From Crocodylus rhombifer (lineage: Eukaryota > Chordata > Crocodylia > Crocodylidae), in NCBI GenBank assembly GCA_038503035.1, contig JAVSML010001072.1, positions 248,001-312,000 on the forward strand: DNA of 64,000 nt, written 5' to 3'. The position numbers and the translations under genes were made by a program. Positions within the stretch are counted from its first letter, which is position 1; each line of letters begins with the position of its first letter. Positions 46,351 through 57,200 of the stretch are shown one piece after another. The notes under the pieces are model-generated. The model searched no databases, had not been told where the DNA came from, and worked only from the letters and a program-made list of their open reading frames with translations.

Positions 46351-46577
46351 ACTAAACTAAAAATCACTCTAAAAACGCTGCTGTATCATACATAAGCTAT
46401 TTCTTGGCTGCTTTCTTAAACAAGCAAACAAAAAAAGTATTAAACATTAACTTTTTTGCAACTTCAATAATGCAGTTCTCTTAAAATTTATTAAATTCTC
46501 TCTTTGGTCAAATTGATTCTTTTTTAAATTTGTTTGCAAAACAGCTGTTCATCCCTCCTGGTACCACAGATTTTACG

Positions 46578-46759
46578 GGCTCCCACGAGGCAGCCTTACC
46601 GTCTTTATTCATCTGAGAGTGCAGCATGCATCTGCTTCCGCCTGTGAACTGGTGTCGGAGGCTGAAGGCTTGCCTGGGCTTGCCCAGACAGCAGCCTGCC
46701 AAGAAACCCCCTCGGTTCTAGTTTGTAAACAAAACTCTCAAGAAAGCAGTGGAACCCAT
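46578..46759 (+). repeat. Inverted-repeat arm A, just downstream of IL18
   Basis: About 180 bp beginning GGCTCCCACGAGGCAGCC and ending GCAGTGGAACCCAT. It is nearly identical to the complement of 47860-48043. I recognise no gene or repeat family in it. Confidence 0.88.
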
Positions 46760-46783
46760 CCCCAAGGAAAGGTCATAGGATCA

Positions 46784-47040
46784 ATGCGTGGGAAGGGACC
46801 TAGACAGATCATCTAGTCCAACCTCCTGCCACGGGCAGGAAGGAGCACTGGGGGTAGCAGGGGTCATAAGACCCCAGCCAGGTGCCTATCCAGTCTCCTC
46901 TTGAAGACCTCCAGGGAGCCTATTCCAGGCTCTGGCCACCCTTACCATGAAGTAGTTCTTCCTAATATCTAACCTAAACCTACCCTCCCTCAGCTTGTGG
47001 CCATTGTTCCTGGTGACTCCAGGATTTTCCACGCCCCAGG
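46784..47040 (-). mobile_element. CR1 3' end, minus strand
   Basis: Plus-strand text GGGAAGGGACCTAGACAGAT then TCATCTAGTCCAACCTCCTG is the complement of a CR1 tail. The rest (CTTCCTAATATCTAACCTAA; CTTGTGGCCATTGTTCCTGG) is the CR1 region just before the tail. It lies between the two inverted-repeat arms. Confidence 0.75.
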
Positions 47041-47464
47041 CTAGGAGGGGCAGGAGCTCTGCAGTTTGCAAACCAAGGCATGTGACTGGGGGGTGTCGGG
47101 GTGCTATTTAAGGGGAGTGGGAGGGTAACTGCCTGAAGGATGAAAACAGGAAGGACTCTGCCTGCAACGCCATAGACTCAAGGAGTTGAGGCTTGCTCTG
47201 ACGTGCCCTTGAGCCTTGTGTAGTATTCTGCTAAGATCTCGACCTCTGGCAACTTTTAAAAGCAGTTTTTGAGACTGAACTACTTTGCTGAGCTTGTGCA
47301 TCTCTGCTTACCTGTCACACTGGACCCACAAGCATTAAACCAAAAGGCAGTGCTCCAGAGCCAAAGCTACTATACAGCGGTGTCTTGTGGCTTAAGGAAG
47401 GGCACAGAAAGGAGATTTAAGCCTAGAAACGTGGCCTAAAAATCCAGAACTATGACACGGAGGA

Positions 47465-47600
47465 TCTACACCTTCATTAATGCACCGTAATTATGGTGCA
47501 TTAAATTTAGAACCTGTAATGACAGGAACTAAACTTAATGCACCATAATTGGTGCTACTGTGCATTAGCAAAAAGGGTCTTTTGTGACGTTAAGATGTGT
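47465..47600. repeat. Palindromic AT-rich segment
   Basis: TTAATGCACCGTAATTATGG and the matching CTTAATGCACCATAATTGGT, with short inverted copies of GGTGCATTAA and CTGTAATGACAGG between. It resembles the terminal parts of the MITE-like elements elsewhere in the window. A related GCACGGTAGAATTAGTCTAC segment lies at about 48094. Confidence 0.55.
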
Positions 47601-47612
47601 TGTACACTAATT

Positions 47613-47784
47613 CTTAATTAAACTGATTTTAAAGAGCTGTGTGAGTGGACATGAAGTAGACGAGACCATGAAGATACATTTCAAAACTTAACTGAAAAAT
47701 CACTCTAAAAACGCTGCTGTATCATACATAAGCTATTTCTTGACTGCTTTTTAAAAACATAAGAAAAAAGGATTAAACATTAAC
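47613..47784 (+). pseudogene. Partial duplicate of the IL18 3' end
   Basis: This segment copies 46272-46451 in direct orientation: the last 26 codons of IL18, its stop codon and about 100 bp of 3' untranslated sequence, up to and including the first ATTAAA signal. The frame is still open to the same stop. I see two amino-acid changes (Asp to His, Glu to Lys) and a short deletion after the stop. It lacks a splice acceptor and the rest of the exon, so it is a gene fragment and not a working paralogue. The high similarity points to a recent event. Confidence 0.88.
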
Positions 47785-47859
47785 CGCCCGCCCCCCTAGC
47801 CTGGTGTGTGGAAAATCTATTTTTCCTTGTGGTTGGGACAGGTTTTGAGAGCAAAATGA

Positions 47860-48043
47860 ATGGGTTCCACTGCTTTCTTGAGAGTTTTGTTCATGAACTA
47901 GAACCGAGGGGGTTTCTTGGCAGGCTGCTGTCTGGGCAAGCCCAGGCAAGCCTTCAGCCTCCGACACCAGTTCACGGGCGGAAGCAGATGCATGCTGCAC
48001 TCTCAGATGAATAAGAAGACCATGAGGCTGCCTCGTGGGAGCC
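47860..48043 (-). repeat. Inverted-repeat arm A', downstream of the IL18 fragment
   Basis: Reverse-complement copy of 46578-46759 with a few substitutions and small insertions (for example GTTCATGAAC in place of GTTTGTAAAC). Together the arms enclose about 1.1 kb with a CR1 tail and the IL18 fragment. Confidence 0.88.
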
Positions 48044-48307
48044 AGTGTACTGCGTATTAGAGCATTAGCATGGGTTTTGCCTGTCACACTAATGCACGGT
48101 AGAATTAGTCTACTCACATGGATGCATCCAGAGAGACTCAGTACAGGCCCAGCTGGCTTAGATACAGTAAATACTAGGAAGCCCAGCACTGCAAGCTTGA
48201 TAATTGTTCTAAAAGGAGGGATCAAACCGGATTGTAACATCTATGCTACTGAGGTAAGGCAACAAACACTTCATAAAGTGCAAGTGGTTCACATCGACAG
48301 GGTGAGG

Positions 48308-48515
48308 GAGAATCATAGAAAATGAGGGTTGAAGGGACCTCAGGAGGTCACATCTAGCTCACCCCCCTGCTCAAAGCAGGACCAGCCCCAACTACATCAT
48401 CCCAGCCAAGGCTTTGTTTAACCAGGGCTTAAAAACCTCCCAGGATGGAGACCCCACCACCTCTCTGGGCCACCTGTTTCAGTTTTACTACCCTCTTTGT
48501 GAAAAAGTTCCCCCA
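48308..48515 (-). mobile_element. CR1 3' end, minus strand
   Basis: AATCATAGAAAATGAGGGTT, AAGGGACCTCAGGAGGTCAC and GTTTAACCAGGGCTTAAAAA are the complement of the same CR1 subfamily tail seen at 8050. Confidence 0.8.
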
Positions 48516-48519
48516 CCCC

Positions 48520-49018
48520 GACATTGTTCCCAAAAGTTTTTGAAGTCCTGCAAATTCATATTGTTTCTACTAGCCAATGATAAAGATTGCAAAAGGGGTT
48601 GCAGATGACTCATGTACAGATCTAGCACTTTTTACTGTACAAGAAGCGATAAAAGGAACAGAGAGCTGAGGCCAGACTTTTCCAGGCAGGAACAGTCAAC
48701 TCTGACGTGAAAGGAGTGATTCAAAGTGTGGCAGGTCTTTGTGTCCTTTTTCTCAGATATTCTGACATATGCTCCTTTTAGACCACAAATATAAATTTTA
48801 AGTCAAGAAAGTGAGCAAAATAACAGGAAGCTGATCTAACAGGGATTGATATAAATTGCTGTGTTTGCCGGTTTGCCCAATGCAGCAAAGCACAACTTTT
48901 CTTCTTCAAGTGCTCCATTCATAGCGCTGCCTGCCCTGCATTAATGGGGGCTTGGAAACCTTTATACAACAACCCATATAACTGGGCAAGTTGGTGAAGA
49001 TCACTTCTTCTCTTAGTC

Positions 49019-49050
<32 letters not shown>

Positions 49051-50625
49051 CAGAAGCAACCATAATTTGCCAGACTCATGCATCCCAGAAACAGGTTACC
49101 ATAGCTCAGCTTTTTGATTCATTCATTTATTTTTAAATATAGAAGAAATGACAGAGGATGGTGTTGGTTACAGACTGGCCAGCTCAAAGGTCTTTTACAC
49201 TTAAAAGAAAAAAAAAAAAGTGATTAGAACGCCATCGTACTGCAAAGCAGGTCCTGGCCAAGGAAGGGTCCATACCAGTAACTGCCTGATACTGCCAAAT
49301 GAATTGGAGAAGATTTAGTGGGGGGTGGGGATGGGGGCAACAAAATGGGTTTATTGAACAGATAAACTTAAATAAACGCACTGCATGGTAGTGCTGACCA
49401 AAACATGCTGCTGGCATCAGACAGCAACCACGTACCCTCTTACCTTACAGGGATCCCGGTTTTCTCTGTTTAAAAAAAAAAAAAAATGTCACAAGCTCTT
49501 TGATTAAAACCTCCAAAATCCGTGTTTTTCTGCAATTCAAATGAAACACTACTATATATATGTATCAGCTGAATGCAATGTTTTATTGATATATTTACAA
49601 TTTTAAAGCACTCTGGAAACCTACCAGTGCCTCAGTCACTATAATAAGATATATTCTAAATACCAACACATTTTGGTGTTTGATTTTGGGGTTTTTTATC
49701 ATGGAAAATTAGAGCTCCTCCTGCCCCCTTCACTCACCAGGGTGCAGGTCCAGCTGCGGCTATGCCCTCCCTGCTTTGTTGCACTGAGCAGCCCTGATAT
49801 GCCAGTGCCCCTGACTCCCCACCCACAGCCCTGTTGGTGCCCCCCACTCCCCACAGGGGGCCCATGCCAGAGGGGGTCCTCTGTTAACAGGGTTACAGGG
49901 CCAAGAGCCCAGGTCTGCAGCCCCCTGGCTCCACTCCCCCCAACCCACAAGCAGTGCCCAAGACCGCAGCCTGCAGGAAGCAGCAGCTGCTGCAGCTGGA
50001 GGAGAACTCAGCTCCCCCTCCTCCATGGGTGGCACAGCTGGAGCACAGCAGCTGCAGACTCCCCACCCTGCTGCCCTTCTACTGGGGGCTCTGTGGTCTT
50101 AGAATGAGAAAAATCGATGTTTTCCTGTGGTGAGCAGAAAACCCCCATCCCTGCTTATGCAGTTAGAATAATATCAAGCACCGCAACCAAGCTAATTCCC
50201 AAAGCGGGGAGAAGGAATTTTGGGATCAGACTAAGCATGCATTGGCTGATGAATTTAAACATAGAAAGATGAATCAGTACAGACCTCACTGGAATCCCCT
50301 TGAACATACTTAGGAAAGAATGGGCCAGGGAGCTGGGTGTGGATCAGGTTCTCTCACTTATGAGAAATCATGGCACACATGGTTTGAGTTTCATAATAAT
50401 GAGAAACTGCTTATGGCTCCTAAGGCTTAATCTACATCAAAACACTCTTTCATCCTATAATTAGATGACATTCAACACCGCATTTTCTCAGCACACTCAA
50501 ACATCAAGTAAGAGTGAAAACCGGAGTCTATGCTTTGGTTTTAAAACAGTTACACCAACAGCAGGAGCAGCAAGAATACTTTAAAATGATTGGGGAGAGA
50601 GAAAAAAAAAAATGCATCATGGACA
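48520..50625. other. Intergenic DNA between IL18 and SDHD (converging genes)
   Basis: No gene recognised. It holds a poly-A tract at 49023-49050 and two shorter ones near 49207 and 49471. The open frames at 49.7-50.1 kb are proline- and serine-rich and match nothing. Confidence 0.5.
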
Positions 50626-50648
50626 GACACACAGTCTTCTGTAAATTC

Positions 50649-50654
50649 TTTATT
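50649..50654 (-). terminator. SDHD polyadenylation signal (AATAAA)
   Basis: TTTATT on the plus strand, AATAAA on the SDHD strand, about 460 bp after the stop codon. It is the first canonical signal I noticed downstream. Confidence 0.5.
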
Positions 50655-51116
50655 GAATGGATTAACAACAAAAAAGTGTCCCTTTTTTACACCAACTTTC
50701 AGGGCCCGCTCAGTTACATGAGGCACGTTGCGCACACACTTGATGTAATCTCAGGAACAATGATTCAACTTTCCACAGGCACATTTTCTTTGCAAAATCA
50801 TGCTGCAACCAACTTAGCCAAGATGCTATTCTAATGGGTAACAGGTTTCAGCCATATGGAATTATTGCTGATGTAACCCTAGTAATTCACCCCAATTTAC
50901 ACCTGAAGCTTTGTCAGCATCCAGATCACTTCAATCTATTCTTCTCTCCTAGCAAAGTGCCACTGAGCTCTCTTTTTGGGGTTAACTAACTGCCTGTTCC
51001 CACCCCCGCCACTTTGAAAAAAAATTAATTGCTCCCTCATTGAATGCTTTAATAACTAGATGTTGAAGCAAAGGCAGCAGTGAACAATCATTTTGTGCTG
51101 GAAGTTTGGTGGTAGG

Positions 51117-51282
51117 TTAGAGGCTCCACAGCATAGCCACCGCCTTGCAGATACCCACGTCATGATAGTTGAAGTAGCAGAGGCCTGAGAAGGTCAGAGC
51201 AGACAGTACATGCAGAAATCCTTTGGCCACTATAGGCGATACCTCCCCATGGACGTAATCAGTTATAACCTGATCAAGACCC
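51117..51282 (-). CDS. SDHD: SDHD exon 4 (ubiquinone tyrosine, last helix)
   Basis: Acceptor TCTTTCTCAG. Fifty-four codons and a TAA stop (51119-51117), from [14 protein letters not shown] to KAVAMLWSL. Confidence 0.96.
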
Positions 51283-54200
51283 CTGAGAAAGAGAGAAACA
51301 TACTGAAAACAGAACATAGCAATCCCTGGGAACATCTGCCCAGCTTGCCTGAGCACTTTCTCTGGAGGAGCCAACGGCCTCCAGCAATTCTCTATCAGCA
51401 TTTTACAAGCAAGAATTGGGCCCCAGCTCCCTCAGCCTTCTCCTGCATCACACAAGTTCTTTCAGAGAAGCTGTGTCCGCACCCCACAGCCAACACAGCC
51501 CTGCCCACAAAAACTGCAGGGAGATGCAGCTCTGTCCATGCAGCTCCTGTTGTTCAAGAGACCTGGAGCAACTTTGGCAGCAGGCCCAGAAACAGGGCGC
51601 CCTCAGGCTCTCACATTCCTCCAGCAGCCAGGGCTCTCTCAGGGAGCACTTTGCCCTTCTGAGCACAGTGTTGCGTGGGTGTAAACCAAACCTGGTGGTT
51701 GTGTTTTGCAACCAGACTAGTGTAGGCAAGGGTCTGGTGCTTGCTGCTTTTTGCTGAGGTAAGATCCATGCTCCACTTTGCAGGCAGCTAGGGACAGAGG
51801 ACAATTCTAAAGGTAACTTGAGCAGCAGTATCTAGGATACAAGCTGCTTTATACAGCTCCTTCAAAGAATACAATATCCCTCACAAGTGGCAGTGATGGT
51901 CTGAGACCTGCTGGTTGCACTGCAGAAGAGATCAGAGGAAACCCTAAGCTTCCTGCATACAAGTGGCAATGCCCAGAAACATGTGGGAAGTCCTGAGATT
52001 TTGTCCTCTCTCCTGATCTCTGGCAAGGCCAACCAAGCCTCCAGCATCCTTTAAGATACCTCTCAAATGGCAATCCTGAAACTTCAGCAGGGATCTTGGC
52101 TGTCACCTTGCAGGAGACAACTGAGCAGAGGTTTTCTACGCTACTGAAGCACTGGCCACAACCCAACAGTCACACCACTTCATTGTCAATTGTCACAAAC
52201 TATGTGAAGTCAGCTGGCTTTGTTATGGATTCTGATATGGGCACATCAGCTGGACTAAAGTTAAGGGCTGCCCATTCTGTTTGCTATAACTGCCAGCAGT
52301 TGACACCAGAAAAGCCGCTGAATGGTCCAGTGTCACAAAAAGTGTATTTTTCTGAAATAATAGTTACGACTACACTTGAAAGTCTCCTTGTTGTCTCCTA
52401 CCGCATCATGTTTCCATACAGGAAGCAGAAAGGGGTCTGGCATTTTCCTTCTGGATAAGGCTTTCTAACATGGGTGCACCAACACAGAAGCCTGGTGGGA
52501 CCTGGGACACACCTGAGATTGAAGAACACTGAGCCAAGAGGTCAGCAGGCCCTAGAATCTTCCTGCAAGGGTCAGGCTGGCAACTGATCCTTTATTTCAT
52601 GTTTCAGTTATCCCTTGCCTTTGTGGCAGGATTACATCAACATGAACTTGAATGCCAAAGGCACAGGAAGTCTGGACTGGCAGGCACTACCCTGGAAAAG
52701 GCATGAGCTGATTTAGGATCAAGAGTGTTGTGCATTTACTGGATCCCATGACTTGCCTCACGGCGGCCAGAAGCCCAGGCATCTTGTCTGATCCAGGTTA
52801 ACAAGCCATCGTAGAGACCTCGCAGCATGCAGTGCACTAAAGCAGGTGCCACGAGGGGAAAACAAAGAGGAAACTTGCTGGGTCTGCTTTTCCAAGACAT
52901 GAGTTTTGTCACCTTAAGATCACCAAAAATAAGGGAAATTGAAGAAGTCCTTAGTGTGGCTATCACAGAGACACAGGGGAGGAGGTGGGGAAGTCAAGAA
53001 GCCAAAAAGAAGTAGACAAATGGGATACTCAATACTACAGCTCAAACAGCTAGAGCTACACAGGTAGCAGATCAGAGCCATGGATCTGCACAGCATCCAC
53101 AGCTGTCTTGCATACTGCTCCACAGAGCTCAAAGTGGTCAGCGTGTAACTCAGTCATTTGACTCTGCTTCATGTGGCACAGTCAGCCAGCAGGGTTTGTT
53201 CACCCGGGAAAATTACTGGCCAGCAAAGGGAATGTACAGCACACTGGCCTCTCATACCAATGCTCTCAATGTCTGTTCAAATGCTTTTGTGCTGTACAGC
53301 TTACCCCCCACCAAAGCAGAGTCACTTGCCTCGGTTTTACTGGGTGCTGAAAGTGGCCACACATGGAGTTAATGTGCAGTGGCTAGTGGCCTTAAGTCTA
53401 CATCCTAGCTTACTGCACTGCAGTTTCCCTGTACAAGCAAACCTTGACCTGCCAAACTGGGTGCAAGACCCTAGTGACTTAAGGTTTCTCATGCAAATTG
53501 AACTGGGTGTTTACACCAACTTGCAGAGTGAGTCAGCATTGCCCTTCCTGGAGTGCTTCATAACAGTACGGGAAGAGCAGAAATTTCTTCCTGAAGGTCT
53601 ACATTCAGCTGGGTTTTCAGCAGAGTCCCAGAGCTGAGAGCCAAGGGAGAACAGAGAGAGGAGAACAAAGCCCTGGCACAGCACTGGCCATCAGCACAGC
53701 CTCTCCCATTTGTCACCGACTTGAAGATCTCTTCCTTTGAAGGTGTTCTGCCAGGGTGGGGTTGTACTCACACTCCCAGCCAAAAGTAGAAACTGTAATA
53801 AAACTCCTGGGCTGTAGCCAAGGGTGATAAGATCAAGAGTCCACAGCCACAAGGAAGAGGGAAAACACACCTGATGCATATGAAGCAACAGCACAGGAAC
53901 CCCAGTGCTGCAAAGCTGGTATTTTTATTTTAGCAACAAAAGGCTTGGCTGCCCTGCAGGAAGCTAAGGCCATAGCTCTGTGGCAGCAAAGAGTAAAAGG
54001 TGTGCTCTTCACTTGTCCTTTACCCACTGCTGTTTTTAATCCAACTTGGGTTTAAACTCAGATTGGCAGATCAGGTTAAAGAGGGGCTGGTGGTGGATTC
54101 TGAGTATTGCTCTCTCTACCCAGGTTTGCCAGCCACAGTTCAAAACACACCTTTTGCCACTGCATGTGCAGGCGAAGATTTAAGACCCTGTGGCCCATGC

Positions 54201-57200
54201 TTTAGAAGTGGGAAGTTTCTTATTACCACAAGAATTTTCCAGTGATGAGACACTATGAGCAAGTGATGTACTTGATTTTCTAGAAGACAAGCTTTGGAAG
54301 AGACAAACCAAACACGCATCTCTATTGCACAAGGTTTGGGGGAAGTCCCTACCCGATTGTTAAGAGGGGCATTTTGCTCCCGATTTTTCAGTATTGAAAC
54401 ACTGTCTTGCTTTCTGTGAGGTCAGTGTAAGATTGAAGGACTAATCAGAATGCAGCTGGCCACAGCATGCATGCACTTTCCCTCCAGGAAGCTCCAAGAG
54501 GCAGGATCCTGGTACCAAACCACATTTTAGATCAGTGGAACTTTCCACAAGTCTGTTGAGTCATGTTGCAGAAATGCAAGATGCAGATACCTCCTCAGGC
54601 ACGTGCAGAGTTGCTGTGGTTAGAATTTCTCATGGCCCCATCATTGGTGAAATCCTTCCCAGAGAAATTACATTGCAGCAGAACAAACAAGCGGAACCCA
54701 CATTTAAGCTCTCCAGGGAAAGCCCTCACCACTGTCAATGAGCACAGGGTTTGCTGGCATAACTTTGAAAACACAGAGAATTGCTCTCACATGCCTGGCA
54801 GACAGAGCCCCCTTCATCCCAGAGCACTGTGACATGCTTTTCAACCTGCTGCACAAAGTAGATCCAATCGGTTGTAACTGATATCTGGGGCACTGTGTGG
54901 TTCCACCACTCAAGGTATCTGGCCTACCGTACAAGTGCCTGCATGGCCAGGTAGGCCAACTGCCATCCTGGGCATGTGTCCAACAAAATGGAAATGCAGC
55001 CAGTGAAGGGGAGACATTGCTAGATGAACCTATTCAGTTAATGCAGTTAACAAACAGCTACCTCACATGGGCCAAAATACATGGATGAAAGATCAGGTGC
55101 TCACTAATGGATCACCTGTGGTCACTAAGCCCTTCACCATGCAGGTGCCAAATACCAACGATCCTGGGCTACATCAGAAAAGCATGGAAGGTTGTACTCT
55201 ATTTTAGTTTCCATGCTGCTCTTCACAACACAAGCAGAGACATGTCCAAAGGTAACCACGGAGTGTATTCTGCCTGGCTAAAGTACCAAGGTAGCTTCTT
55301 TGAGTACCCGAGGGCCCAATTATTCTGTAAGCAGGGAGCTCATGCTAATCTGGGCATCCTGCCACCTAGACAGACAAGGTACCCTACAGCTGCAGGGAGA
55401 ATCGCTGTGTACCACAGTAACGGCAGTTGCAAAACTCCACCTTTTGAGGGATTTCATCATCCATGTTCATGTCATCATGGACACAAATGCCCTGCTTCAG
55501 GCAATCTCTGCATGCATGCCTCCACAGACATCAAGCCCTGCCCTGGTTCAATCCCAGCGCCACCAAGAGTTGCCCAATACACACAGACAGGCCTTCTACC
55601 AGTCTCCTCCAGGTTAAAAATCCAGCAGCACTTTAACAGCTGCATTGTGCATAGCAGGAAGTGAAAAACCCTGCACCCAACTGAAACTGCAGAAGGAATT
55701 CAGCCAAGTGAAAGGCAATAAAACAAGATGGACTCTGGCCAAGACTCCAAGATAAATATCCTGACTCAGAAGCACACAGATTCCTCAAGTGTACAGATAC
55801 CCATGTCTTTGATTTTTCACTTGGCCCAAAGGAGAAGACCTTGGATAACATAGAGCCCCAAGGCTAAGCTGATGCCTTCACTCTGCACCAAGGCAGAGGG
55901 AAGAGCACCCCTACCGGACCCGGGGTTTCTTTGGAAGGATCTCACTTCAGATCAGATTCTGTCCTGGTGCTGCTTTCATGGGTGTGGTCAGAACCTAAGA
56001 TCCTACATAAACTGTAAGACAATGAATGCTAGGCAGGGGCAGTTAACAGTCACAGAACCTCCTTAGGGTTTCTATTGCTTGTAAAATGTGGAATATGGAG
56101 AGAGCGAAGTGTAGGAAATTGAGGAGACAAGAGGCAGCCCCATAATGAGAACACCTATCCTGCCCTATACCTGAACAGGCAGTGCCACAGGAAGGCCCGA
56201 GCTGTTGCAAGTCTGGTGGAGGCTATAAGAGGCCAGCCCCTAGGACTAAGGGAAATGAGTTTTTGCATTTTACCAGGCATTCTACGTGAGTCAGAAAACT
56301 GACATTAAATGTACTGCTTGACTCCATCTCTCACCACAGCTCTGAGCCTAGAGAAAAGCTCTGGTTATTGGAACAACCACAAAAACCTTCATCTCCAGTT
56401 CTGCCAGTCCTCTGTGCTTACCAGTGACCATGAAGAGGGAGGACAAAAGCCAGCGAATAGTCCACGACAGGTCCTGGATACATATAGGCCGCAGGCAAGA
56501 GACCCAGCAAGATGACACTGAGAACTCGCTCACCTGCCCAGTGAAGAGATGCAGCCTTGGAGGGGGCTGGAATAAAAAAAAGCATTTTCAGAGTGTAATT
56601 TCTGCTTGCAGGGTTCCAAACCAAGCAACGGCTCCTCTGTCTGAGTAGTTTCACATGTGCTGCTTAGCCGGGCAATGCTAGGATGCCTTCAACTTACTTG
56701 TCTTCCGTATGGTCTAAAATGACACACTGGCAAAAGCCCTCCTCCCCGTGCCTGTCGGCTTTGCACAAAGGAAAGTTCCATCTGTTAGAACAGACTGAAA
56801 ATGCAACAGCTGAAGTCAAAGGGAAAGAGACCTTTTAGTTTTGTGGCCTTCTGTTCCATAACAGGTCCCAGTACACCCACCAAAGGACAATCATAAAGTG
56901 GCTTGTTCTAGTGCTTAGTAACAAACTGCTTGCAGCCACAGACCTCACTGGTTCTACTTTCCTATTCCTGCTCAGAACTTCATGAAAGGAGAGGATGAAA
57001 AGCAGGGTCATGTCTGGAGAAAACCCAACAAGATGCTTGGGCTGCACTTTCAGTTTTGCTCCCAATTCTCTGTGCAGCCCAGGGCAAGCCACTGACCTGC
57101 TCCATGCTGCAACTTCTTAGTGAAGGCAAAATTACAAAGCATCGATTGTGAAGTTGTGTCTAGAATATAATACATGCTTTGGAGCACCCATCTAAATATT

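Noticed and set aside
55107..55664. A 185-codon plus-strand open frame in SDHD intron 3, and the 159-codon one at 53158
   Set aside because: I considered a Harbinger-like or other transposase but found none of the expected motifs on either strand, so I list them only as low-stop DNA.
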